From assembly GCA_029582165.1 (NCBI GenBank), contig CM055873.1, positions 41,352,795 to 41,416,794 on the forward strand: a stretch of 64,000 nucleotides of DNA, in the 5' to 3' direction. Below, one piece after another: positions 1 through 11,581 of this stretch. Positions within the stretch are counted from its first letter, which is position 1. The number at the start of each line of letters is the position of its first letter. The notes beneath the pieces were generated by a model, which did not search any database, was not told the origin of the DNA, and saw only the letters and a list, made by a program, of their open reading frames with translations. This stretch comes from Portulaca oleracea. Taxonomy: Eukaryota; Streptophyta; Magnoliopsida; Caryophyllales; Portulacaceae. Made by a program: the position numbers and the translations under genes.

Positions 1-520
1 AGCTGGGTGCACCATCTGCCTAGGAACCTTAACAATCTTACCACTCTCGAACTGCTTCATGGCGTTCTTGCAACCCCAAATCAGAGCTCTACAATCAACT
101 GAGGCTCTATTCTCGTTTGACAGGCTGTCCACTGCAACACTCGAATCCGTCCACACCAAAATGCGATGCATGCCCCTGTGCCTACCCTCTTGAAGCGCAA
201 GATAGATGGCCCAGAGTTCACAAAAAAGTGCCGAATCAGCCCGCCCTCTTTGGTCTCCAAAAGCAATCCTAGAGTTCTGTGACATAAAGACCCAAGCCGC
301 CGCACATAGTCCTGACTGTTTTCTGAACGTGCCATCCACTATGCAAACGCCCTCCGCCTCCAACCCTTCAATTTCCCTCCGGCCAACACACTGCTCCTTA
401 CTTTCCGTGTTCGATTTCCTCTTTGAAGCCATTTGCCGCTTTTTCTGCTCCCTCCACCACCTTACCTCCTGCTCCACCCTCTTAAGATTCTCTTCAAGTC
501 CTTTAGCTGACACCACCTTC
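1..520 (-). pseudogene. RNase H (RVT_3-type) tail of a LINE ORF2, cut by window edge
   Basis: On the minus strand a reading frame is open from about 520 down to base 1 without a stop. A possible Met lies at 432-430, but this is probably the 3' part of a longer polyprotein. The frame reads VDGTF, then CELWAIYLALQEG, then VWTDSSVAVDSL. This is the order of the Asp, Glu and Asp catalytic positions in the RNase H domain that closes plant L1-type LINE ORF2 proteins. The upstream part is charged and shows no recognisable zinc-knuckle. The 3' end lies outside the window, so intactness cannot be judged. A hAT-like MITE sits just upstream at 531-818. Family assignment is from motifs only; a host RNase H-like gene is less likely. 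Confidence 0.65.
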
Positions 521-530
521 TGATTAAGGT

Positions 531-818
531 TAGGGGTGTTCATCGGTTCAAAACCGAACCAAATCGGGCCGAAACGAATAAACCGAATAAGGGGTAAAGT
601 CCAAACTGAAACAAATAAAATCGGTTCGGTTCGATGTTCGATTTATTCGGTTTTGAACCGAATAATGCACATTTTTTATGGTTTTCATCGGAAACGAATA
701 ACCCGAAAGTCGAATAAGGTCTAAAGTTCAAACCAAAAATCGAACCGAATAAAAATCGATTCGATTTAGACTGGTTCAATTCGGTTCATTACTTGGTTTA
801 TTCGGTTCAAAACCCTGA
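531..818. mobile_element. hAT-like MITE rich in CGGTT/AACCG motifs
   Basis: It starts TAGGGGTGTTCATCGGTTC and ends GGTTCAAAACCCTGA, giving imperfect inverted ends. The interior is dense in CGGTTC, AACCGAA and CGAATAA in both orientations, so it could fold on itself. The ends resemble those of the large hAT element at 37420-42072 (TAGGGTTGTGCA...). No clean 8-bp duplication was found at the flanks, so the outer limits are approximate. It separates a LINE tail from the resistance gene promoter, about 200 bp upstream of the ATG. Confidence 0.55.
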
Positions 819-1024
819 CCTTCCAGATTGCCCACATAATATGAAGAAATCCCCCACCATAGCCTTCCTCCCTCTTCCTTCCGTATAGAGAATTAAGAGA
901 GCCAACCCTTCAAAGTGGCACAATTGCCTTCGATGAGTCAAAGCTTTGAATCGTTAATATTTACTCCCCTACTTGAATCAGCTCCTGCTCCAATCAATTG
1001 CTTACTTTGACCTGCAAATAAGAA

Positions 1025-4000
1025 ATGGATTTAGGAGCATTGCTCTCTGGCGCTCAAACTCTCCTAACTGTCTTGCAGAGCTCAGAGCTGAAAGATCTCT
1101 GCTCCATCTGGGGCTACCAATCCGAACTTGAGAGCCTTAAATGCACCATCAACACCATCAAGGCAGCACTTCTCGATGCTGACTCCATGCCCGAGCTCGG
1201 TCACCAAGCTCAGCTCTGGGTCTACGAGCTCAAGAACGTTATCTATGACGCCGATGATTTGCTCGATCAATTTCTCACACAAAACCTGCAGAACAATGGT
1301 AATCTCTCCGGAAAGGTGCATCTCTTGTTCTCTCGCTTCAATTCCGTTATTTCTGGTTACAAAGCGTCCCGCGGTGTTAAGAAAATTAGGGCCAAGTTGG
1401 ACGCCATTGTTAGCAATCACAATAGGTTTGGATTCAAGTTTGACCACCTAGGGTTTAAGTTTGATTACCAATCCATCCGGACTGGAAGGGAAGAGACCTA
1501 TTCGTATGTTAATTTACAGCATGTTATAGGTAGAGATGTTGACAAGGAGAACATCATTGGCATGTTGCTGGATTCCAATGTTGAGCAGTGTGTTTCGTTT
1601 CTTTCTGTTGTGGGAATAGGAGGGTTGGGCAAAACCACTCTGACCCAGCTTGTTTATAATGATGCAAGGATTGAGCAACAATTTCCAATGAGGTTGTGGG
1701 TTTGCGTATCTGATGAACAATGTTGGGATTTGAAAGCAGTTGTCCTTAAGATTCTGGAATCAGCTACATGTCGTAAGCATGAAGAACTTTCAATGGATCA
1801 CCTACAAAGAGAGCTTCGAGAGCAACTCCGAGGAAGACGGTATTTACTTGTTTTGGACGATGTTTGGATTGAGGATCGACATCAATGGCTTAAGTTGGTG
1901 GATCTTTTGATGGGAGGCGAAAGTGGAAGTTGGGTCTTGGTGACTACACGTTCTAAGATGACAGCCACAGTTGTTGGTCAGTTTACATATGACTTGAAAG
2001 GATTATCGGAAGAGGATTCATGGCTGTTATTTGAGAGGACAGCGTTTGGACAGGATTATGAGCAGAAAATTGATCCTGAGTTGGTCAAAATTGGACAAGA
2101 GATTGTTAAAAGGTGTGTCAATGTTCCACTTGCCATAAGAGTTGTTGGAACTCTTCTATATGGGCAGGATGGGACAAAGTGGCTATCATTTCGTGAGGAA
2201 GGGCTAGGGAGAATCAAACATGGTGAAACTGGCATTGCGCCTATATTAAGGCTTAGCTACAACAATCTTCAACCCCCAGTAAAGATCTGTTTCAGTTATT
2301 GTGCATTGTTACCCAAAGATTTTGTGATAGAAAAGGAGATGTTAATAAGCCTCTGGATGGCACAAGGCTATGTTGTCCCCCTAGATGAAGGTCAAAGTAT
2401 AGAAGATGCTGCAGAAGAATATTTTTTGATATTGTTAAGGAGGTGTTTCTTCCAAGATGTGCAGAAAGATGCTAATGACGAAGTTATCTCCTGTAAGATG
2501 CATGACCTTATGCATGATATTGCGCAAGAAGTTGCAGGGAAGGAAATTGTTATAGCTGATTCCATTGGAAGCAACTTGAATCATGAGATTCGGCATCTAT
2601 TTCATCGTACTGGTTATGAAACAAATATGTCTTTCACTAGCACTAGGATACGTACATATTTTCAGAGTCGGTTGTTCTTGAATGACCAGTTTGTAAATAA
2701 CCTAGTAGCAACATGGATATGCCTAAGGGCATTGAACTTGAGTTATTTACAAATGAAAAAATTACTGAGTACGTTGGGTAACTTACTACATTTACGGTAT
2801 CTTGATCTCTCTGGGAATTGTGATATGGAGAGGCTCCCGGATTCTATCACAAAGCTGGTAAATCTACAAACCTTAAGCTTGGAAGGATGCAGTCTTCTCA
2901 AAGAGTTACCCAGAGATTTGAGTAAACTCACTAAGCTTAGAGTGTTGGATACAACTAACTGCAGGTCTCTGGTTCATATGCCTAGGGGCATGGGAAAATT
3001 GAGTTGTCTTCGAAAGCTACCTTTTTTTGTAATAAGTGAAAGAGCTTTCAGTAAGAAATGGCAGCTGTTTGTGAATATCATAGAAGACATAAAAGAGCTC
3101 AAAAACCTAAAAGGAAATCTATGTATCTGGATCTACATCCCTGAAAATGCCAAGTACATCATGAAAGGTGGTTTGAAGGGACGGTGTCTAAGTCAACATT
3201 TGAATCAAATTTGCATTGAATTTCCAAGGGTGGGATCTGAGGAGTCATCAGCTGGGGTTTATGATGAAGCATTGTTGGAAGAGTTGCAACCCCATACAAA
3301 TCTAAGAGAACTGAAGTTGCATTGCTACTATGGTGAGAGATTGGCAAGTTGGTCGAGAGAAGATAACTTGGCAACCTTTCTGCCAAATCTTGTTAGCATC
3401 ACCCTTACAGACTGTCATAGGCTTCAGCATGTGTCATCGTTGGGGAAACTGCCTAAATTGAGGTCCTTGGTATTTAACGGATTGTCTAATGTAGAGTATG
3501 TAGAGAATACAACTTTCAATAGCAGTATGTATGGTGTTGGGGCTTTGGAATCAAAAGAGGCTCTCTTTCCTTCCCTTCAACAGTTGACGTTAAAATGTCT
3601 GCCAAAATTGAAAGGATGGTGGAGAGAGCATAGCAAAGCCGTCCAAGAACATGGTCTATTGTTGCCATCATTCCCCCGTGTCTCTTACTTACAAATAATG
3701 TCATGCCCTAATTTAGAGTCTATGCCTCTTTGCCCCAATGTGGAAGCTCTAGAGATAGGGATCTGTAACTTAAAACGGCAAATAACGAGCATCGAGTCTG
3801 GGAAGTCCAAACTCAGGAGAGTGTACACTACAAATGTGGGACACCTCAAATTATTGTTACCAATGGGGGATTTTCAGTGCCTTGAGCGGATGAATATAAG
3901 CTTGGATGATAAGGTGGAGAGTTTGTCAGAAGCTGTGGAGTTGTTCCTCAGCTGCTCATCCTCACTACGTCACCTTAAACTTTGGAAATGCAGTCAATTG

Positions 4001-4399
4001 AAGAGCCTCTGTGGGGGGTTGGAGCATCTCACTGCCTTGCAAACATTAGAAATTGGTGACTTGCCTAATTTAAGTCTAAGCGGTACAGCAGAGGGTGAGG
4101 ATGCTGATGGGGTGCCATGGGGTCGCCTTCATCAGAACCTCCGTTCCTTGGTAATAGAGAAACTTCCAAACATGGAGCATTTACCAATGGGAATATGCTA
4201 CTTAACAGCCCTCCAATCGCTTCAAATTTTGGATTGCAGAAAGCTGAAATCACTGCCAGGATCAATGCAAGGACTCAGTTCCCTCAAGCTTCTTGAAATT
4301 GCAGGATGTTCTGACAGTCTGATTGAAAGATGCCAAGAGGGCTCTGGCGAAGATTGGCCTAAAATCCAACATATCCACCATGTTGCTATTCACCGGTAG
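1025..4399 (+). CDS. CC-NBS-LRR (CNL) disease resistance protein, RGA-like
   Basis: A single uninterrupted 1124-codon frame. The N-terminal Rx-type coiled coil (about residues 1-150) has the EDVID-like stretch VYELKNVIYDADDLLDQF near 66-84. NB-ARC motifs appear in order: P-loop GIGGLGKTT (about 196-205), RNBS-A LWVCVSDE, kinase 2 LLVLDDVW (about 273-281), RNBS-B VLVTTRS (about 303), GLPL-type NVPLAI (about 365), RNBS-D CFSYCALLPKDF (about 421) and MHD in KMHDLMHDIA (about 490). Leucine-rich repeats fill about 560-1110. By family knowledge it is a cytosolic ATP/ADP switch that senses pathogen effectors. The length is normal for this class and every key nucleotide-binding residue is present, so it is probably functional. 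The ATG follows a short leader; no TATA box is obvious. No intron is needed. The only oddity is Asn in place of the usual Gly before VPLA. Confidence 0.93.
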   Translation: MDLGALLSGAQTLLTVLQSSELKDLCSIWGYQSELESLKCTINTIKAALLDADSMPELGHQAQLWVYELKNVIYDADDLLDQFLTQNLQNNGNLSGKVHLLFSRFNSVISGYKASRGVKKIRAKLDAIVSNHNRFGFKFDHLGFKFDYQSIRTGREETYSYVNLQHVIGRDVDKENIIGMLLDSNVEQCVSFLSVVGIGGLGKTTLTQLVYNDARIEQQFPMRLWVCVSDEQCWDLKAVVLKILESATCRKHEELSMDHLQRELREQLRGRRYLLVLDDVWIEDRHQWLKLVDLLMGGESGSWVLVTTRSKMTATVVGQFTYDLKGLSEEDSWLLFERTAFGQDYEQKIDPELVKIGQEIVKRCVNVPLAIRVVGTLLYGQDGTKWLSFREEGLGRIKHGETGIAPILRLSYNNLQPPVKICFSYCALLPKDFVIEKEMLISLWMAQGYVVPLDEGQSIEDAAEEYFLILLRRCFFQDVQKDANDEVISCKMHDLMHDIAQEVAGKEIVIADSIGSNLNHEIRHLFHRTGYETNMSFTSTRIRTYFQSRLFLNDQFVNNLVATWICLRALNLSYLQMKKLLSTLGNLLHLRYLDLSGNCDMERLPDSITKLVNLQTLSLEGCSLLKELPRDLSKLTKLRVLDTTNCRSLVHMPRGMGKLSCLRKLPFFVISERAFSKKWQLFVNIIEDIKELKNLKGNLCIWIYIPENAKYIMKGGLKGRCLSQHLNQICIEFPRVGSEESSAGVYDEALLEELQPHTNLRELKLHCYYGERLASWSREDNLATFLPNLVSITLTDCHRLQHVSSLGKLPKLRSLVFNGLSNVEYVENTTFNSSMYGVGALESKEALFPSLQQLTLKCLPKLKGWWREHSKAVQEHGLLLPSFPRVSYLQIMSCPNLESMPLCPNVEALEIGICNLKRQITSIESGKSKLRRVYTTNVGHLKLLLPMGDFQCLERMNISLDDKVESLSEAVELFLSCSSSLRHLKLWKCSQLKSLCGGLEHLTALQTLEIGDLPNLSLSGTAEGEDADGVPWGRLHQNLRSLVIEKLPNMEHLPMGICYLTALQSLQILDCRKLKSLPGSMQGLSSLKLLEIAGCSDSLIERCQEGSGEDWPKIQHIHHVAIHR

Positions 4400-6149
4400 T
4401 ATAAACAAGGCAAGTCCTTCCATATTTTTTGTTTACATATCTCCCACTGCTAGCTATATTTGTGCAGTTTACTCCTTTATATTTGTCCCCTGAATGCCAT
4501 CTTGTTTCTGTCATAACAGAACTGCACTTCCTATAGTCAGAGGGCTACTGCATATGCTACCTTGGTGTTACTTCATCTAGTTCCCAGTTCCCACCTATTT
4601 TATAACTTCTTATCAAGAAGGGTGAACTTAGGTACGGTATGAAGCCAATGATTCACTAACTAGGACTACATAGGCTAGACATTTTGCATTGTTGCCAACT
4701 AAATTGGTGTTTTTTTTTTTTTTTGGTATTTCACAGCAAGAACTCATCGTGTTTTAAATTTGCCCTCGTCTATGGCTCAGTGATTCAATTTTTTTTTTTT
4801 CATACTTTTTTTGGTGTTCAGGGTATATTGTTTTCGGTCCTAGAAATGTCAATGACATCTCATCCGATACCTTGTCAACCTGATTGAACTCTGATTGAAA
4901 ATTTAGCAATACTGAGTCAGCGGTAGGTCTTGGACTGAGCTGGTATTTTCAGATTGATCAATACAGCTAATTTCAATCATGATCCTTGGGAATAATAGAC
5001 AGAAAAATATGTGCAATAGTTCTCGGGGAATACTGATGACAAAATGTCCAATTTTGTTGACATGGTAAGCCAATAATCTCAGGCACCCAGGAATGCTGCT
5101 GAACTAGGCAACCTGTCTGCCACCATCTCAATGCATTAGTGTAATTTCATTGGATTATTAACATCATCATGAGATACTCATATGCATGATGTGTTCTCTT
5201 CAGGACGTAAACCAATTCATAGAATTGTGTGTATCTGACATATTTGATATTTGTAATCAATTTGAAGGATTATTAGGATTATGTAGGAGCTAGACAGAGG
5301 TAGTGCTGTGCTTAAGTTGTACTACATGCTTATATTTTGTAGTCTCTTGCTTGCTATGGATATTCTCTTGGTAACCACTTTGTGTATTTTATAACTTCAA
5401 TGGCTGACATCCCTGAAATATGTTCATAACTAGTGTAGTGTGCTTGTGCTGATTGAGTTTTTAATGGCAATCAGGTAGTCAGTAACATTGGCATTTGTTT
5501 TTCAGTGCCATGCTAGAACTCAAAAACAGACTATTGCTGCTGAAGCACCGAGGCTCTCTGCCAACAGCAGCTTCCAAGTAGCGATTGGCAGTTAATTGAT
5601 GTAGCATGGGAGGGGACGTTCATAAAATGCATCGCACAAAAGATGGTCGCAGAAAATGCTGCTCAAGTCCCTAAAAACTTGCTCAGTTGCTCTCTATTCT
5701 TATTCACACTCACACATTGATGCAGGCCATTAAATTTCAGTTTATGTGTTCAGAGTAATGAGTTTGGTATATAGAATCCACACACACACACACACTTCAG
5801 TTTGTGTCCCTAACATTTGTATTGAAATTAGTGTGGAAACATGGCCAGAAATGCATGGCATGACAATTCAAAGCACAAATACTCAATGCTCTGAACTTAG
5901 AGATTGCACGAGGTTGGGCTACATCAAGGATGGTAGAGCATGAATAGTTTCACCTTTGGAAAGTCTGAATGCATCTTTGCACAGCATATACTACATTTTT
6001 CTGTAGTATTTTAGTCAAAGTATATCTCTGATAAGCATGATTTTAGGCCTTTGTTTTGGAGTTGACTGTGTTGTATATGTACTCACACATGACACATGCA
6101 GTTGACATTTGACTTCTCTTTATGGATTCAGAGTAATATTCTCAGTAGT
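4400..6149. other. 3' flank of the resistance gene, no gene seen
   Basis: This stretch has T-tracts near 4710 and 4790, a short CA repeat at 5779-5795, and stop codons in all frames. Its base composition is less AT-rich than the transposon debris that follows, and it may hold a long 3' untranslated region of the NBS-LRR gene. No coding similarity was recognised. Confidence 0.4.
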
Positions 6150-6768
6150 CAGGGACGAAGCCAGGAGTTTATGTCAAGGGGGCAAAATATTAAATTGAAA
6201 TATTTTATAATAAATAATAATTAGATAAATTTGGAAATTGCAAAATAATTTTCATAAATATAATAGAATTTTTATGTAATAAAAATTTAAGTTTATATAT
6301 AGTTAACAAAAATTCAATTATTATTAAAAAAGTGATACAGTAATAACGGTTTTTTTTATGTGATGCAAGTGTAGTTACGAACTTTTAATTTACAACTAAG
6401 AAAAGCTACAGTACATCATGCTCTAACTTTAGGAGTTAAATTACGATAAATAATTTAATACATCATCATTCTAAGTCATTTGTACTTGAACTATAAAAAT
6501 ATATGATGAAATTATATAGTGAATATAGTTATCATAGAAAATGGTTAAAAATAAAATAATAATGATAATGTGAAACAACAAATTACGGAAACAACAATAT
6601 AAGAGAATCCAACAAATATGATACATTAACATTAACATTTGAACTTAGAATCTCAAGTTTAATAGAATACATGATTACCAATTTAATTAATAAGAAATCA
6701 TGCAATAAAATGCTAGAAGACTTAATAACAAAATTGCCCCATTTTACCCCAAAGGGGCTCCGTCCCTG
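6150..6768. mobile_element. MITE with CAGGGACG termini
   Basis: The left end reads CAGGGACGAAGCC and the right end GGCTCCGTCCCTG, a terminal inverted repeat of about 13 bp with one mismatch. The interior is very AT-rich and non-coding. CAGGG-type ends occur in hAT-like non-autonomous elements, but no matching 8-bp flank was found, so the superfamily is not settled. Confidence 0.55.
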
Positions 6769-7297
6769 CCAATAACACCCAACTCATGGATTATGGTTCC
6801 AGGACCACTAAGTACTATGGTTTGGGTTTTGACCTTTTTGTATTGTGTGTAGGTGTTTTTATGGGTTGAGACTTTTTTGTTGAGCATTTTGACCTGGACC
6901 ACAATACTTTATAATCCTAGGTCTATAATCCAATTTCTAGAGATATGTTCCACTTTGACCCCTTTTAGATTTTCACCAAAATTCTCGTATCTTAAAAAGC
7001 GCGTGCCACAGTTTTCTTTTAACTTCTGTTTGAACAATTTACTAGAATCTGACAAGCCAGGCGGTGCACGGGAATTTTTCCAGAAATTTGATGTAACTTA
7101 TTTATTCGAGTAGGTTTTTAGTAATTATCAATTGGAATGATAATTAGAAATTTAATGAAAATAAAATTGTAGTGCACTATTTATGTATTTTTTTAATCAA
7201 ACATTATCTTTGTGTATTCTGTTGTCCAAGATATCTTCACAATTAAGTTGAAAAATATTGTAATGGAAGCATACTAAAGTCTATTTTAATATATTTA
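6769..7297. other. AT-rich intergenic stretch, nothing recognised
   Basis: An open frame of 86 codons lies at 6853-7113 but shows no recognisable motif and has simple composition. No repeat ends were identified. Confidence 0.3.
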
Positions 7298-7330
7298 CTA
7301 GTCTTCAAACCCGTGCGATGCACGGGACGT
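7298..7330 (-). mobile_element. Helitron-type 3' terminus
   Basis: Read on the minus strand, a perfect hairpin CCCGTGC-ATC-GCACGGG is followed after 8 bases by CTAG and then T. This is the structural signature of a Helitron 3' end (hairpin, CTRR, insertion before T). The body would extend to higher coordinates and would have been interrupted by the LINE at 7427. A matching 5' TC end could not be located. Confidence 0.5.
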
Positions 7331-7619
7331 AATTAAATTACATATTTTATTAAAAGTTAATTTATTTATTTACTTTTTTTATTTGAAAAAAGGTTATCAA
7401 TTTGTTATTTACAAAATAGTTCTTTTTTTTTTGAGAAGGAGATAGAGTACATAAATAAAAGAAAGTCAAGGAAGTGCTTGTCCACTAGCCCACTTGGCTA
7501 GGGTATAGGCTTCCTTAACTCCCGACCTTGGGATCTTCCTAATCCTACGACAAACAAGTTTAAGAAGAAACAACCTATAGAAAGAAAGGACATCTTTGCA
7601 CAAAACCGGACAAAGGATC

Positions 7620-10600
7620 TTGTTCTGGAACAGGTGTACTACTTCAGCCGAGTCAGTGTAAATGATAATGTGGCAGAGCTTCTTCTAAATGGCCCTAGTC
7701 AAGGCACTTTCCACAGCCGATAACTCCATTTGCAACGCGGAGAGTCCTAACATTGGAACACTATTGTGTTCCAAGTTGCGACCTTCGTGCTTGAGAACCC
7801 AACCTATACTCCCTCTAAGATCTGAGGAATTCCAAGCACCATCACAGAAGAATTCTCCATCAATTATAGAATTCATGTATGTCTGCCACACAAACTCTTG
7901 TGGCAATCTAGATGGATCTCCTGCCATGTGGGGACACTAGACCGTGTCCGAGATGTTTTTCTTCAATCCTTCTTTCCCAAGGAGATTGAGTTCTGCCTGA
8001 ATCCATTGCGGGATAACACTCGGATGGATCCATTCATTGTTCAAAGCGAGGCGGTTTCTTGCTATCCAAAGAAACCAACATGTACCCATAAATTCTTGGA
8101 CCAGAGAGGGCCCTTCCACTTCTGCTTCCAGAAGAACTGTAGCCAGTTCTTGATCCATTGAGTCACTGTGATATTCCCTTGACTATTGTCTCTGATCCCT
8201 ATTGATGTTGCAAACCACACACGCTTGGCCCACTCACAATCCTTAAAGAGGTGACCACAGTCTGCAAAACAATTACAACACAGGGAGCAACTAGTGTCTG
8301 CCAATGGATCCCATCTCGCCCTTCTTCCCTTCAAGGGGAGAGCATTGTGGAGAACTTTCCAAACTAGCATTTTCTATTTTGCTGGAACTGTTGAAGCCCA
8401 TAATTTACGCCAAAATCTACGTTGTTACATGTTATCCTCAGCATCCAAACACCCTCCACTAGAAGTCCAAAGGAAGTAATAAGTTGATTTGATTGAAAAC
8501 TCACCATTTCTTGTACTTTTCATCTTCACCATATTGTTCTCGGAGAGGGTAGGCCAGGATAGCTCTTGCTGAGTTTTTGGTAAACTGAGCTCAGATAACG
8601 TCAACATTCCAACGTCGTGGGTTATCTAACATTAGCTCACTCACTTTTTTGTTGATCCACTGAGGTCGATCATGGATATCCCTGAGGGTGGGTTCTCCCC
8701 TGCAGTCCGGTAGTACTCGATGCAATTGGAATGCTCCTGCACATCACGATCACGAACCTTGATCTGTGACTTGACTTTTTGAGCCACCTTAAACATGCTC
8801 TTCCACCCCCATGAGCTGGTTGAAGCATAAATGGTTATCTCAGTAAACGGGGAGTGTCCTTTGTATCTAGCCAGATACATCTTACCGAGAAGGATGTCCG
8901 AACTGTTTAGCAATCTCCAAGCTTGTTTAGCCAGCAGGGCATCATTTACCCATTCTGTGCGTCTTATTCCCAGTCCACCTGCCCCTTTCGGTGCAAAAAG
9001 GTTATGTTGGGCTATCCAATGCTTCCCCTGGTCACCTCCATTTGTCCACCAAAAAAAACCTGGTCATGATGGCATCCAGTTTCCGAGCAACTTTGTCTGG
9101 CACTTTATAAATGGATATGACATGGTTATGTAAAGCAGAGAGCACTGAGTTAATCAGGACTAGACGACCAACCGGAGATAAAAGTGTTGCCTTCCAATTT
9201 TGCAGTTTTCGATCAATAACATCTGTAAGAAACCCAAATTGTGAAGTCTTGTTTTTTCCAATGACCGGCGGAACCCCCAGATACTTGTCAAAGACCTCCT
9301 TCAGCACATAACCAAAAACAACAGACAACCCTTGTTTCTCTTCTGCAGTGGTATTTGGGGAAGTTATTATCCTTGACTTGTTAATATTAATGACTTGTCC
9401 TGAAGCAAGACAAAAATCATCAATGCACGCTTTGAGACTTAAGAAATGATCAGCCCAGAGATCAGTGAAGAAAATGGAGTCATCTGCAAAGAACATATGG
9501 CTAATCTCAAGGCTACCTCGAGCAACATTGATGCCCTTTATGTGCCCCCGTTGTTTTTCCTATTGTAGAAAATTGTCCAAAACATCCAGACACAGAATAA
9601 ACAAATATGGAGAAAGGAGATCTCTTTGCCTTAACCCTGCCTCAGGTTGGAAAGGTGGGGAAGGATATCCATTGATGAGAACTGAGTATCAAACTGTGGA
9701 CACGCACTCCATAATCAATCTGATCCAATTAGAGGAGAACCCTAGACGAGATAACACCTCACTCAGAAAGTCCCATTGAATCCTGTCGTAAGCTTTATTC
9801 ATGTCCACTTTTATAGCCACCAATTTTACACCTTGTTTCCGATTCTTGATCGTGTGGAGCACTTCGTGAGCAATTAGACAGCTGTCCCCAATTAGTCGGC
9901 CCTGGATGAATACATTTGCACTGTATCAATAAGATTTTGCAACACATGCCTCAACCGATTCACAAGGCACCCGGAAAGAAGTTTATACATGACGTTACAC
10001 AAGGTGATTGATCGAAAATACGTAATGAGTTGCAGATTTTTCATTTTTGGAATGAGAGTGATATACGTCAGGTTAAGTTCTTTGAGAATGGTCCCAGAGT
10101 TGAGCATCTGCAGGACAGCTGAGGTGACGTCGTCTCCTATTGACGACCACATTTTCTGAAAGAAACACGCCGGCAACCCATCCAGCCCCGGCGCTTTGAG
10201 GCATCCCATCTGCTTCAATACTCGTTGCACTTCAGAAGTTGTGAACGACCTGTTAAGTAGCTCCAGATCGATTGCTACCAGTCGTTTGTTGAACCCATTG
10301 AACCCCTTATGTTTCGCTCTTTCTCTGATAGTGACACTTCCAGTTGGTTTCGCGAAAAGGCTCCTGAAGTAAGACACCGCTTCTCCCATAATTTCATCCT
10401 CATCAGTGGTCCAGGCTTGTCCCGCAAGCACAAGTCCTCTTATTTTGGTGCAGGCTTTCCTGTGTTGAAATTGCCTGAAGAAAAGCTTGGAAACTGAATC
10501 TCCTTGCCCTAGCCAGCAACTTTTGGACCTCTGGGCCCAATATAATTCAACAAGATACAAGGCCTCCTCAATGAGACCTTTTTTATCACAAAAAGATTTT

Positions 10601-11581
10601 ATAGCAGACGTCTCTAGGCCCAGACCCTGAAGAATATCATGAATAGTGAAAGGAGACCTGGACAGGCCCACTTCGTGGGCCACCTCATCTTGGGCCTGCC
10701 CCCCATGGTTAACACTACCATTTATGGGCTTCTGAGTGGAGCGTTTCCATTCCAAAGTCCACTGCTTACATTTAAGACGGAGTAGATGGAGATCCCGAAT
10801 CACATCATAAACACTCCCAGTCTAGTGCTATCAACCCAAGGTGATCTTAGTAAATCCAAATTTCTTGGAATGGCTGGTCGTGTCCAGTTGAGAACACAAT
10901 GGGCCCATGATCGGAGAACAAGATGGACAGATTTGTGATATAGGCGTCCGGAAAAGCTTGCCTTCCTGCTTGGTTACAGTATCCTCTATCTAGTGTTTCA
11001 AAGATAGAGTATGTACCAGTTCGACCATTAGACCAAGTATAAGTGACCTTAGTGGCTAGAATGTCATCTAAGATCATTGTTTGTTTCCAGCTTTGGAAGA
11101 GTTCCTGACCCTGAATTTGTGTTAAACCCCCCACCTTTTGGTCAAGGTACTCCACCTAGTTAAAATCGCCTAGTAGGAGTAGGAGGTTTGTAATTCCAGA
11201 ACAAACATTGGTAAGTTCATCCCAAACCATTCGCCGGTGCTGGACTTCCGGATGTCCATAGACAAAACAATAAAACGAAGGGAAACTGCCAGTCTCATTC
11301 ACTTGGCAGAACATGACATGGCTCGAAACATAAACCGCAGACACACTAACATCATGCTTACACATAACAACCATCCTCCCACTACGACCAATGGAATTAG
11401 TATCAGCAACAACAGAAAGATTTAGGCCTACAAGTTTCTTCCTAATAGACTGAATTGAAGTTTTACATTCCAGGAGACACAATAAACTAGGCTTAAAAGT
11501 GCGAAGAATCCATTTCAAATAGGGAACTACAGAAGACTTCGCTTCACCTAACCCCCTGCAGTTCCACACACAAACATTCAT
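7620..11581 (-). pseudogene. LINE ORF2: endonuclease, reverse transcriptase, RNase H; broken
   Basis: It begins MNVCVWNCRGLGEAK, the N-terminus of plant LINE AP-type endonucleases. LLECKT and GDFN follow, then an in-frame stop at 11158-11156. The same frame continues to SDHGPI near 10900, the catalytic His region. Reverse transcriptase starts in 10803-9892 (TYITLIPKMKN), is interrupted, and carries its active site as FADD near 9480-9493 instead of YADD, which is common in plant LINEs. A zf-RVT region lies at 8370-8062 and an RNase H domain (FFCDGAWN, MELSAVESAL, IYTDS) at about 7870-7620. Several stops and shifts make it non-functional. Confidence 0.85.
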
